Positions 13,939 to 22,472 of a stretch of DNA of 59,259 nucleotides are shown here, in pieces. The notes under the pieces are model-generated. The model had not been told where the DNA came from and made no database searches. It saw only the letters and a list, made by a program, of their open reading frames with translations. The stretch lies in assembly GCF_009377345.1 (NCBI RefSeq), contig NZ_WBSL01000010.1:1-59259 (forward strand). The letters run 5' to 3'. The first letter of the stretch is position 1. Each line of letters opens with the position of its first letter. The stretch is from Deinococcus terrestris (lineage in GTDB: Bacteria; Deinococcota; Deinococci; Deinococcales; Deinococcaceae). The position numbers and the translations under genes are program-made.

Positions 13939-14882
13939 GCCCGCAACGCCGCGTAGGCCGACGCCACCCGCGCCGCCACCGCCGCGTTGTGCCGCACGAG
14001 CGCGATGTTGGCCGCGAGGCTGCGGCCCTCCGTGATCTCCACGATGCGGCCCAGCAGGTACGGCGTCGTCTCCTTGCCCGTCAGCCCCAGGGCGGCCATG
14101 TCCGCGAGCGCCCGCTCGATGTGGGGGGTGATTTCCTCAGCGGGGATCTCAGCCTCTTCGGGAATCGGGTTGGCGAGCAGCACGCCGCCCCTCAGCCCCA
14201 GCGACCACTTGGCGTGCAGGACGCGGGCAGCTTCGGCCTCCGAGGCGACCGTCAGCGGGGAGGCGAAGCCGCTGCGGCGCGAGTAGAAGGCCGGGAACTC
14301 CTCACTGCCCAGCGTGATGGCGGGCACGCCCTGGGTTTCGAGGACCTCCAGCGTGAGGCCGATGTCGAGGATGCTCTTGACCCCGGCGCTCACCACGCAC
14401 ACGTCGGTACGGGCGAGTTCGGTCAGGTCGGCGCTGATGTCCATCGTCTCGCCCGCCCCCCGGTGCACGCCGCCCGTGCCTCCGGTGGCGAAGACCCGGA
14501 TGCCCACCAGCGAAGCGATCCGCATGGTGGACGCCACCGTGGTCGCCCCGTGCCGCCCGAGCGCCACCGTGACGGGGAGGTCGCGGGTGCTGATCTTCTG
14601 CACGTTCCTGTCGGTCGCCAGCAGCTCCAGCTCGTCGGGCGTCAGGCCCACCTTGAGGCGCCCACCCAGCACGGCGACCGTGGCGGGAATGGCCCCGTGC
14701 TCGCGCACGACGGCCTCCACGCCCCGCGCCATCTCGACGTTCTGGGGGTAGGGCATCCCGTGGCTGATGATGGTGCTTTCCAGGGCGACGACGGGCTGGC
14801 CGCCCGCGAGCGCGTCGGCGACCTCGGGGTGGAGGTCGGTCAGGGCGGCAACTTCGGGGCGGAGGGGGGCATAGGTAGGCAT
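13935..14882 (-). CDS. psuG: Pseudouridine-5'-phosphate glycosidase
   Basis: 315 residues, typical of the family. PsuG splits pseudouridine 5'-phosphate into uracil and ribose 5-phosphate. Conserved blocks: VALESTIISHGMPYPQN with the catalytic Glu, GLTPDELELLA, KISTRDLPV, ATGGTGGVHRG, VVSAGVKSILDIG, and NPIPEE near the C-terminus. AAGGAG precedes ATG 14882. Immediately upstream is the PfkB kinase, the partner step of the same pathway. Confidence 0.95.
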   Translation of the reverse strand: MPTYAPLRPEVAALTDLHPEVADALAGGQPVVALESTIISHGMPYPQNVEMARGVEAVVREHGAIPATVAVLGGRLKVGLTPDELELLATDRNVQKISTRDLPVTVALGRHGATTVASTMRIASLVGIRVFATGGTGGVHRGAGETMDISADLTELARTDVCVVSAGVKSILDIGLTLEVLETQGVPAITLGSEEFPAFYSRRSGFASPLTVASEAEAARVLHAKWSLGLRGGVLLANPIPEEAEIPAEEITPHIERALADMAALGLTGKETTPYLLGRIVEITEGRSLAANIALVRHNAAVAARVASAYAALRA

Positions 14883-14914
14883 GGGGACTCCTTGGGGAAC
14901 GAGGGGCGGGGGAT

Positions 14915-16039
14915 TCAGGGTTGCGGGCGCCCGAGGCGCGAGCGCACGGCGGCGGGGGTGAGGGTGGGGGAGACGGTGTGCGGGCTTTCGACCGTGAGGG
15001 CAGCGGCGGCGTGGCCGTGCCGGGCGGCCTCCTCCGGGTCGGCCCCGCCCAGCAGCGCGGCGAGATACGCGGCGAGCATCGCGTCCCCTGCGCCTGTCAC
15101 GTCGGCCACGTCGGCAGGCAGGGCGGGGAGTTCGGCCACGCCCTCCGGGCCGGAGAGCAGGCTTCCGCGTTCGCCCCGGCGCACCCACACGGTGTCGATG
15201 CCCTGGCCGTGCAGTTCGCTCGCCGCGTCCCGGAGGGTCTCCAGCGTGTCCGGGACCGCCCGGCCCACCAGCGCCCCGAGTTCCCCGACATTCGGGGTGA
15301 CGGTGTGGGGGGGGAGGCCCGAGGCCAGCGCCGGGAGCAGCCGCGCGGCCTTGGGTTCGCTGACCGGCTCGAAGACGACTGGGACGCCCGCCTCGGTGCA
15401 GAGGGAGAGCAGGTGCGTGAGCGTGTCGGGACTCAGGTTGCCGTCCGCGACGACCCAGGCGGCCCCGCGCAGCACCCCCCGGCGTTCCTGCACGGCGGCG
15501 GGGGTCAGCGCGTCCATGCTTCCCATCGCGGCGACGGCGATCAGCAGTTCGCCCCGGTCGTCCAGCACGGCCGTGTAGGTGCCTGTCGGCCCGTCCAGAC
15601 GCAGGACCGAGCGCACGTCCACCCCCGCCGCTTCCGTCTCGCGCAGCAGCAGGTCGCCGTGGGGGTCACGGCCCACCGCCGCAATCAGGCGCGTGTCCAC
15701 CCCCAGCCGCGCAAGGTTCTCGGCGATATTGCGGGCCACGCCGCCGGGGGCCTGGGTCCCCGTACCGGGATTGCTGGTGCCAGGTACGGCGGGCGCGAGC
15801 GTCCGGGCCTTGATGTCCATGTTCGCTCCGCCGAACACGACCACGTAGGGGGCAGCGTCGGGGGCCACCACGTACCCGCGCCCCAGCAGCGCCCCCTTGC
15901 GGATCAGGTTGCTGACATGCACGTTCACCGCCCCCCGCGAGGTGCCCAGCCGCCGGGCGAGTTCCTCCGGCGTGCTCAGCGGGGCCTCGCGGATCAGGGT
16001 CAGCAGGTCGCGTTCACGGTCGGTCAGGGACGGGGGCAT
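14915..16039 (-). CDS. psuK: Pseudouridine kinase with N-terminal helix-turn-helix (PfkB family)
   Basis: 374 residues. The first 60 or so (DRERDLLTLIREAPLSTPEELARRLG...) form a winged-helix domain that should bind DNA. The rest is a PfkB carbohydrate kinase: GGANMDIKA near the sugar site, GGVARNIAENLARLG, and the anion-hole/catalytic motif DVTGAGDAMLAAYLAALL. With psuG 32 bases downstream, the best assignment is pseudouridine to pseudouridine 5'-phosphate. The fused HTH suggests autoregulation. A 13-bp palindrome (16052-16064) lies 12 bases before its ATG. Confidence 0.88.
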   Translation of the reverse strand: MPPSLTDRERDLLTLIREAPLSTPEELARRLGTSRGAVNVHVSNLIRKGALLGRGYVVAPDAAPYVVVFGGANMDIKARTLAPAVPGTSNPGTGTQAPGGVARNIAENLARLGVDTRLIAAVGRDPHGDLLLRETEAAGVDVRSVLRLDGPTGTYTAVLDDRGELLIAVAAMGSMDALTPAAVQERRGVLRGAAWVVADGNLSPDTLTHLLSLCTEAGVPVVFEPVSEPKAARLLPALASGLPPHTVTPNVGELGALVGRAVPDTLETLRDAASELHGQGIDTVWVRRGERGSLLSGPEGVAELPALPADVADVTGAGDAMLAAYLAALLGGADPEEAARHGHAAAALTVESPHTVSPTLTPAAVRSRLGRPQP

Positions 16040-16051
16040 GACTTAATCAAG

Positions 16052-16064
16052 ATAAGCCGCTTAT
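16052..16064. promoter_or_regulatory. Palindrome upstream of psuK, candidate operator
   Basis: ATAAGC-G-GCTTAT is a perfect inverted repeat in an unusually AT-rich 31-base gap between the CitE-like gene and psuK. GCTTAAGC (a perfect 8-bp palindrome) sits next to it at 16069-16076. Confidence 0.45.
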
Positions 16065-16070
16065 ATTCGC

Positions 16071-16899
<829 letters not shown>

Positions 16900-16910
<11 letters not shown>

Positions 16911-17007
16911 GCCGCTCCTCCTTGCGGCGGGACCGCGCCGCGCTCGACGCGAGCAGGAAGGGCAGCAGGGCCAGCACGAAGCGCAGGGGGCGGGGCAGAC
17001 GGATCAT
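16900..17007 (-). CDS. 35-residue membrane peptide
   Basis: The sequence starts MIRLPRPLRFVLALLPFLLASS and ends with a basic tail (RSRRKEERRER). It has one short membrane helix with positive charges on both sides. ATG 17007 overlaps the VOC stop (ATGA), and its TAG overlaps the CitE-like start region, so it is well placed for coupled translation. Function unknown. Composition and exact fit between genes support it; lack of homologues in view limits confidence. Confidence 0.5.
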
Positions 17008-17396
17008 GTCTCCAGCGTAAGGCCCCAGATGCTCGCCGGGGCCAGTTCCAGCACGTTTCCGGCGGGGTCGTGAAAATACAGGCTCTCGCCCCGGTTGCCC
17101 CAGGCGTAACGGGTGACGCGCAGGCCGTGGCCCTCCAGCCGCGCCTGCCACCCGTCTGTCTCCTCCCCCGGAATGGCGAGGCAGGCGTGTCCGCCCGGCT
17201 TGCCCGCGTGCGGCGGCACGTCGCCGGGCTGGGCGCTGGCCTCCGGATGGAAGATCAGCAGCATGGAGCCGTCGAGCCGGTAGAAGAGGTGCCGACCCGC
17301 GACTTTGCCGAACAGGGACAGGCCGAGCACCTCCGAATAGAAGGTCTCGGCCCGGTCGAGGTCGTCCACGTAGAGGCAGGTTTCCAGGGCACGCAT
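17004..17396 (-). CDS. VOC (glyoxalase/dioxygenase fold) protein
   Basis: 130 residues. Two beta-alpha-beta-beta-beta units of the vicinal-oxygen-chelate fold: CLYVDDLDRAETFYSEVLGL at the start and GESLYFHDPAGNVLELA near the end. The usual metal-ligand positions (His or Glu) are partly present (HACLAIPG, VLEL). The reaction is unknown. ATG 17396 follows TAAGCT by 6 bases, so this is the first, leaderless gene of the operon running to the Nudix gene. Confidence 0.85.
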   Translation of the reverse strand: MRALETCLYVDDLDRAETFYSEVLGLSLFGKVAGRHLFYRLDGSMLLIFHPEASAQPGDVPPHAGKPGGHACLAIPGEETDGWQARLEGHGLRVTRYAWGNRGESLYFHDPAGNVLELAPASIWGLTLET

Positions 17397-17402
17397 GGGG
17401 AG

Positions 17403-17408
17403 AGCTTA
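17403..17408 (-). promoter_or_regulatory. -10 box for the leaderless VOC-psu operon mRNA
   Basis: TAAGCT on the minus strand, 6 bases, then ATG 17396. Confidence 0.55.
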
Positions 17409-17421
17409 GGACACGCGGTCA

Positions 17422-17466
17422 GCGATCAGCTTTCAGCAACAGCGTCTCTGGCTGAGGGCTGATTGC
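17422..17466. repeat. Imperfect inverted repeat between RIO kinase and VOC genes
   Basis: GCGATCAGCTTTCAGC (17422-17437) faces GCTGAGGGCTGATTGC (17451-17466), 13 of 16 pairs by Watson-Crick, loop 13. It sits right after the RIO-kinase stop and has no T run. It could be a terminator-like hairpin or one copy of a dispersed intergenic element. Confidence 0.5.
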
Positions 17467-17468
17467 TC

Positions 17469-18338
17469 CTACGGCAGCAGCACCCGCGGCGTCGGCCCCG
17501 GCCCCAGGGCGCGGCGCTGCACCTCGCGCAGGGTGGCGTCGCCGCTTGCCTGCACGCCGTGGCGCCGGAAGGAGGTGGCGAGGCTCTGGGCGTCGCGGGC
17601 GAGCAGGTCGCGGAAATGGGGGTTCTGGCGGGTGGTCAGTTGCGGAAAGTCGATGATCGTCACGGTGTTCTCCCACCACAGGAGGTTGTAGGTGCTGTAG
17701 TCGCCGTGGGCGTAGCCCAGCCGCAGCATGTCTGCCATGCCGGACAGGGCCTGATCCCAGGCGCGGCGGGCTTCCTCAGGCGTGAGCGAGGCTTCGCTCA
17801 GGCGCGGGGCGGGCTGGTCCTCGTGCCCGATCAGGCGCATCAGGACGGCGGGGGCGGTCGCGCTGTAGTCGAACGGCGAGGGACCGACGAGCGGTTCGGG
17901 CACGTTCAGCCCCGCCTCCCAGAGATGCCACAGGTGCGTGTACTCGGCGCAGACCCAGCCCTGGTGCAGCATCTCCAGCCCCTTGCGGCTGCGGCCCGCC
18001 ATCGCCTTGGCCGCCCGCGCGTCGGGGATGTACACCCCGGCGCGGTAGACCTCGTCGCGCTGGAAGGAGCGGGCCTGAAGGTCGCGGTAGAGCTTGAGCA
18101 GCAGCGTGCCACGCGGCCCACGGGCGACGTAGGCGGTGGCTTCCTTGCCGCTCTTGAGTTCGGCGAGCACTTCGGTGACGTGGCCCAGCGCCTTCAGGCG
18201 GGCGATCACGTCGTCTTCAGACGTGTCCTCGCCCTCGGCGGTCAGGGCGGCGACGCGGCGGCGGCCCTGGGGGGCGCGGCGCTGGCGGCGGAACTTCTCC
18301 TCGCCGGGGGCGTCGTCGCCGTAGAAGCGGCCCTTCAT
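17469..18338 (-). CDS. RIO-type serine/threonine protein kinase
   Basis: 289 residues. Basic N-terminal tail (about 1-35), then a RIO kinase domain: ELKSGKEATAYVARG with a P-loop-like turn, LLLKLYR with the ATP-binding Lys, the catalytic loop YAHGDYSTYNLLWW (HGDxSxxN, RIO signature), and the metal-binding IIDFPQ. RIO kinases act in ribosome assembly in archaea and eukaryotes; bacterial roles are poorly known. GGAG lies 6 bases before ATG 18338. A possible 41-residue gene ends 15 bases upstream. Confidence 0.92.
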   Translation of the reverse strand: MKGRFYGDDAPGEEKFRRQRRAPQGRRRVAALTAEGEDTSEDDVIARLKALGHVTEVLAELKSGKEATAYVARGPRGTLLLKLYRDLQARSFQRDEVYRAGVYIPDARAAKAMAGRSRKGLEMLHQGWVCAEYTHLWHLWEAGLNVPEPLVGPSPFDYSATAPAVLMRLIGHEDQPAPRLSEASLTPEEARRAWDQALSGMADMLRLGYAHGDYSTYNLLWWENTVTIIDFPQLTTRQNPHFRDLLARDAQSLATSFRRHGVQASGDATLREVQRRALGPGPTPRVLLP

Positions 18339-18353
18339 GGGCGCTCCGGGGGA

Positions 18354-18479
18354 TTAGGGGGTGTGGATAAGCATGGTCCAGGGGGAAGATGCGGCAAAGC
18401 GGCTCCTGTTGAATCGGGCGGGGGCGGCGGGGAAGGTCCCCTGGGTCGCGGTCCGGCGGACAGTCAGGTTGTCGGTCAT
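18354..18479 (-). CDS. Possible 41-residue small protein upstream of the RIO kinase
   Basis: ATG 18479 is preceded by AGGAGG eight bases away, one of the strongest ribosome sites in the window. The product begins MTDNLTVRRTATQGTF and ends TMLIHTP; no domain is recognised. The stop lies 15 bases before the RIO-kinase ATG, as in an operon. It could be a leader peptide. Coding status is uncertain. The remaining 18480-18757 shows no gene. Confidence 0.45.
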   Translation of the reverse strand: MTDNLTVRRTATQGTFPAAPARFNRSRFAASSPWTMLIHTP

Positions 18480-18757
18480 ATGCAGCACCTCCTCTCGGTG
18501 ATGGAACCACCGTAGCAGGTGAATCCCACCCCTGCCACAGTTGGAGCGGGCGCTAGGCCATCAGGCGTAGGGGGAGAACTGCCCGGCCCCGCCGTAGCCC
18601 CCCGCACGATTTCCCTAAACCGGCCTTGCGGTCGTCAACATCGGCCCCGCCCGCCCGCTGACGAGACTGGGGCTCCAGTTGCCCCCGGCAGACGGGTGCG
18701 GCCCCCGGTCCTCGGTTCGGTGGCCCCTCCTGCCTGCTCGAAAGGACCATTGCCTTC

Positions 18758-20563
18758 ATGCCACAACGCATCCGGGTCCGCGTGCCCGACCCTGCCCCCG
18801 AGCCTCTCCCCGCCGAAGTCGCCGTCCTTCCCGAGCCGGAGCCCCCCGCCCCACCCCCCCGCGACGCCCGCCCGGTGGCGGAGCTGGAAGTCGCCGCGCC
18901 GCCCCCCGAACCCCGGCGCCGGGGCCGCCCGTCCAAAGACATGCAGCGGGCCGAGCGGCTCGCCCGCGAGGTCTTCGGCTACGACCACCTGCACCCCGCC
19001 CAGCAGGAGGCGATCCAGAGCGTCCTCCGGGGCCACGACACCCTGGCGATCATGCCCACGGGCAGCGGCAAGTCGGCCATCTACCAGATCGCCGCGCTCT
19101 CGCTGCCCGGTCCCACGGTGGTCGTTTCCCCCCTGATTGCCCTGCAACGCGATCAGGTCGAAGCGCTGGAGGAGGCTGCCCCCGGTCAGGCCGCCCTGAT
19201 CAACTCGGCGGTGCGTCCCGCCGACCGGGAAGCCGCGTGGGAGGCGCTGGAGGAGGGCGACCTCGAATTCATCTTCCTGGCACCCGAGCAGCTTGCCAGC
19301 GAGGAGACGCTGGAGCGGTTGCGCTCGGCTGAGCCGTCCCTCTTCGTGGTGGACGAGGCGCACTGCGTCTCGGAGTGGGGCCACGCCTTCCGGCCCGAGT
19401 ACCTGCGGCTGGGGTCGGTGGTCGAGGCGCTGGGGCATCCCACGGTGCTCGCGCTGACCGCGACCGCCTCGCCCCCGGTGCGCTCGGAGATCGTGGAGCG
19501 CTTGGCGATGCGGGAGGCGCGGGTGCTGGTGCGCGGCTTTGACCGCCCCAACATCCGGCTCGCGGTGCGGCCCTTTGCCGACGCGGGCACCAAACGCGCG
19601 GCGCTCGTGGACGAGGTGGTGGGCACCCAGGGACCCGGCATCGTGTACGCCGCCACCCGCAAGGCGGCCGAGGCCCTCGCCGCCGACCTCGGGGCGCGGG
19701 GGGTCCGGGCCGCGGCCTACCACGCGGGCATGGGCACCGCTGCCCGCGAGAGCGTGCAGGGGGACTTCATGACCGACGAGCTGGAGGTGATCGTGGCGAC
19801 CACCGCCTTCGGCATGGGCATCGACAAGCCGAACGTGCGCTTCGTGCACCACCTCGACATCTCCGGGTCGGTCGACGCCTACTACCAGGAGATCGGGCGG
19901 GCCGGGCGCGACGGCGGGGCGGCGCAGGCGACCCTGTTCTACACGCCGGGCGACCTGAACCTGCGCCGCTTTTTTGCCGGGAGTGCCCTGATCGACGCCG
20001 ATCAGGTGGAACAGGTGCTGCGGGCCGCCCAGGACGCGGACGGCCCGGTCGACCCCGGCGAGCTGCGCGAGGAAACGGGCCTCTCGCCCAGCCGCCTGCT
20101 CAGTGCGGTGAGCCGCCTGGAGGAGGTCGGGGCGCTGGAGGTGCTGCCCGGCGGGGAGGTCACGGCCGTGCAGGGCAGCGTGTCCCCCGAGGCAGCGGCC
20201 CAGGCCGCGCTCGCGCAGGAACACCGCCGCGCCTACGAGCGTTCGCGGCTGGAGATGATGCGGGCCTACGCCGAGACGGAAGGCTGCCGCCGGGAGTTCC
20301 TGCTGAACTACTTCGGGGAAGGGTACCCGGCTCCTTGCGGAAGCTGCGACCGCTGCGAGGCGGGCCTGGCGGCTTCTGCCCCCGACCCCGAAACCCTGCC
20401 CTTCGCCCTGGGCACCCGCGTCGCGCACCCCACCTTCGGGGAGGGCCTTGTCATGCGCTACGAGGGCGAGAAGGTGACTGTGCTGTTCGACCAGCAGGGC
20501 TACCAGACGCTCTCGCTGGGCTTTGTGCTCGCTCACGACCTCTTGCAGGCGGTTCCGGCCTAG
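18758..20563 (+). CDS. RecQ-like ATP-dependent DNA helicase with Tudor-like C-terminus
   Basis: 601 residues. Pro/Glu-rich N-terminal tail (1-60) ending in an AT-hook-like RRRGRPSK. Then the RecQ helicase core: MPTGSGKSAIYQ (Walker A, about 99-110), VVDEAHCVSEWGHAFRPEY (motif II), TTAFGMGIDKPNVRFVHH, and QEIGRAGRDGG. A RecQ zinc cluster follows (CRREFLLNYFGEGYPAPCGSCDRC). No HRDC domain is seen; the end (RVAHPTFGEGLVMRYEGEKVTVLF) looks like the UvrD/PcrA C-terminal Tudor-like domain. It unwinds DNA 3'-5' in recombination and repair. D. radiodurans RecQ has three HRDC domains, so this is a different, shorter type. I see no RDRM upstream. AAGGA lies 11 bases before ATG 18758. Confidence 0.88.
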   Translation: MPQRIRVRVPDPAPEPLPAEVAVLPEPEPPAPPPRDARPVAELEVAAPPPEPRRRGRPSKDMQRAERLAREVFGYDHLHPAQQEAIQSVLRGHDTLAIMPTGSGKSAIYQIAALSLPGPTVVVSPLIALQRDQVEALEEAAPGQAALINSAVRPADREAAWEALEEGDLEFIFLAPEQLASEETLERLRSAEPSLFVVDEAHCVSEWGHAFRPEYLRLGSVVEALGHPTVLALTATASPPVRSEIVERLAMREARVLVRGFDRPNIRLAVRPFADAGTKRAALVDEVVGTQGPGIVYAATRKAAEALAADLGARGVRAAAYHAGMGTAARESVQGDFMTDELEVIVATTAFGMGIDKPNVRFVHHLDISGSVDAYYQEIGRAGRDGGAAQATLFYTPGDLNLRRFFAGSALIDADQVEQVLRAAQDADGPVDPGELREETGLSPSRLLSAVSRLEEVGALEVLPGGEVTAVQGSVSPEAAAQAALAQEHRRAYERSRLEMMRAYAETEGCRREFLLNYFGEGYPAPCGSCDRCEAGLAASAPDPETLPFALGTRVAHPTFGEGLVMRYEGEKVTVLFDQQGYQTLSLGFVLAHDLLQAVPA

Positions 20564-20566
20564 CGG

Positions 20567-20872
20567 TCAGTCCTCCCACTCGGCCACCGGGATGAAGTCC
20601 ACTCCCTCCGCTTCGGTCCCCGTGACCCGGTAGCGGCTGTCGAAACGCACGACGAATTCCCCCCGGTCGAAGTGCTGCGGGCTGATGACCGGTTTGCGGA
20701 AGAGGTAGCCGCCCCCGTCGTCCGCGCCGATGTGGGCGGCCTTGGTAAAGCGGAACTCGACCACCTCGCCGTGCCCGCGCGTGCGCACCCGCACCCGGAA
20801 GGTGCCGGGGTCGTCCTGCCGCACCAGGGGATGCCCTGCCCCGGCGGAACCGCGCTTCAGCCAACCGAACAT
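20567..20872 (-). CDS. Conserved hypothetical protein
   Basis: 101 residues, starting MFGWLKRGSAGAGH. It is beta-rich with many charged residues (TFRVRVRTRGHGEVVEFRF, FVVRFDSRYRV); no family recognised. ATG 20872 (or GTG 20875) overlaps the M20 peptidase stop, so translation is coupled and the two are co-transcribed. It is convergent with the RecQ-like gene, 3 bases away. Confidence 0.75.
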   Translation of the reverse strand: MFGWLKRGSAGAGHPLVRQDDPGTFRVRVRTRGHGEVVEFRFTKAAHIGADDGGGYLFRKPVISPQHFDRGEFVVRFDSRYRVTGTEAEGVDFIPVAEWED

Positions 20873-21981
20873 CACAGCCCCTGCATCAGCCGGGTGAGCA
20901 GCCGGACGTGGTCAGGCCAGCGGTCGAGCCGGACGTGTTCGTGGGCGGCGTGCGCCCCGTCGCCGGGGGCGCCCAGCCCGTCGAGGGTGGGGCACAGCGG
21001 CGCGGTGAAGTTGCCGTCGCTGCCGCCCCCCACGACCTCGCCCGTGACCTCGAAGCCGAGTTCGCGGGCCACCGCCTGCGCCTGCTCGAAGAGGCGCTCG
21101 GTGCCGGGACCGCGCTCGAAGGGCGGACGGTTGAGGCCCCCCGTCACCGTCAGGGCCACGCGGGGGTCCTGCGGTTCCAGTGCCTCGATGCCCGCCGTCA
21201 CCCGTTCGGCTTCGGCCAGCGTCGCCACCCGCACGTCGATGTCCAGCGTGCAGGCCGCCGGAATCACGTTCACGGCCCCGCCTCCCGCGATCCGGCCCAC
21301 GCTCACGGTGGTGCCCACCTCTGGGCGGGCCAGCGCCTGCACCGCGAGGACCGCGCGGGCGGCTTCGGTGATCGCGCTTGCCCCCTCCTCCGGCTTGTTG
21401 CCCGCGTGCGAGGCGACCCCCTGAAAGTGCAGGTGAAAGTCGCCCACGCCCTTGCGCCCCACCTTCAGCGCGTGGGTGTCGGCCACGGGGGGCTCGATCA
21501 CCAGCACGGCGCGGCTTTCCCTGGCCGCCGCCTCGATAGGCTCCCGGCTGCCTGGGCTGCCGATCTCCTCGTCGGGGGTCAGCAGCAGGACCACGCCACC
21601 GCGCGGCCAGCCATCCCTCAGCGCCCGCAGCGCGTGGAAGGCGCCCACCAGGCCCGCCTTCATGTCGTAGGTGCCGGGGCCATAGGCGCGGTCGCCCTCC
21701 ACCCGCCAGGGCATCGTCGCCAGGGTGCCGTGCGGCCAGACTGTATCGGCGTGCGCGAGGATCAGCAGGGGCCGCGCCGCCCCCGTCACCCCGAAGGCAA
21801 AGCGCCGGGTGCCGCCGGAGAGGTGCTCGACCGTGGCCCCCAGGTCCAGCGCCCAGGCTTCGGCCACATCCATCACGCGGGCGATGGCAGCGGGATCCGT
21901 GGAGGGCGACTCGATCTCGGTGAGCACCCGCAGATCGTCCAGCAGGGCAGTCAGGTCCGGGGCAGGGGGCAGGGACACCAT
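20872..21981 (-). CDS. M20 family metallopeptidase (carboxypeptidase G2 / ArgE-like)
   Basis: 369 residues. Dizinc exopeptidase: LAHADTVWPHG (first His/Asp), GPGTYDMKAG (bridging Asp), TPDEEIGSPGS (catalytic Glu and metal Glu), and a late His near HAAHEHV. A dimerisation lid with GVASHAGNKPEEGASAI is present. Likely substrates are N-acyl or C-terminal amino-acid bonds; CPG2-type glutamate release is the nearest guess. ATG 21981 follows TACCAT by 6 bases (leaderless). A secretion signal is absent. Confidence 0.9.
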   Translation of the reverse strand: MVSLPPAPDLTALLDDLRVLTEIESPSTDPAAIARVMDVAEAWALDLGATVEHLSGGTRRFAFGVTGAARPLLILAHADTVWPHGTLATMPWRVEGDRAYGPGTYDMKAGLVGAFHALRALRDGWPRGGVVLLLTPDEEIGSPGSREPIEAAARESRAVLVIEPPVADTHALKVGRKGVGDFHLHFQGVASHAGNKPEEGASAITEAARAVLAVQALARPEVGTTVSVGRIAGGGAVNVIPAACTLDIDVRVATLAEAERVTAGIEALEPQDPRVALTVTGGLNRPPFERGPGTERLFEQAQAVARELGFEVTGEVVGGGSDGNFTAPLCPTLDGLGAPGDGAHAAHEHVRLDRWPDHVRLLTRLMQGL

Positions 21982-21987
21982 GCGGTC

Positions 21988-21993
21988 ATGGTA
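21988..21993 (-). promoter_or_regulatory. -10 box for the leaderless M20 peptidase mRNA
   Basis: TACCAT on the minus strand, 6 bases, then ATG 21981. Confidence 0.55.
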
Positions 21994-22057
21994 TAGCGGG
22001 AACCAAACGCGGCGCCCCCGCCTGGGGTCAGGGGGGGCGCGGGGTGAGCGGGCGCGG

Positions 22058-22273
22058 TCAGGTCAGCAGCGCGACCTGCTGGGGATCGGCCTGCACGGTG
22101 ACGCGGCCCTTGAGGTACAGGTCGTTGAGCGCCTGCGGGCCGAAGATGCGGGCCAGCCGGGTGCTCGTGAGTTCGATGGTGGTGGTGACCGTCTGGGCCG
22201 ACCGACCGGGGCGCAGACGCACCCGCACGACATTGAGGGTGCCCGGGACCCAGGTACACGACAGTTCCTGCAT
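22058..22273 (-). CDS. Small hypothetical protein
   Basis: 71 residues, starting MQELSCTWVPGTLNVVRVRL and ending PQQVALLT. No family recognised. AGGAGG lies 5 bases before ATG 22273, which decides the start over the longer open frame. It is divergent from the S9 peptidase gene. Confidence 0.65.
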   Translation of the reverse strand: MQELSCTWVPGTLNVVRVRLRPGRSAQTVTTTIELTSTRLARIFGPQALNDLYLKGRVTVQADPQQVALLT

Positions 22274-22472
22274 GGGGGCCTCCTGAGGGATAAAGACGGT
22301 AAAGCGTCCGCCGAAAAGCGGGACAGCGATCTTCCGGGAGATCCGGTATCCCCAGCGTAATCGGGCCACCTGAGGGCTCCCGCCAGGGGCGACCGAGGCG
22401 GCCTTGAGCCTGGCCTCATGAGACCGCTCCCCCCGACTGGCCGGACGCCGCGCCCCTGTGCTTGACTGCGGC

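Noticed and set aside
18480..18757. DdrO operator upstream of the RecQ-like gene
   Set aside because: recQ belongs to the predicted RDR regulon in D. radiodurans, but I find no 17-bp palindrome resembling RDRM here; this gene is also a different RecQ type.
18635..20536. Minus-strand open frame of 633 codons
   Set aside because: Antisense shadow of the RecQ-like gene.
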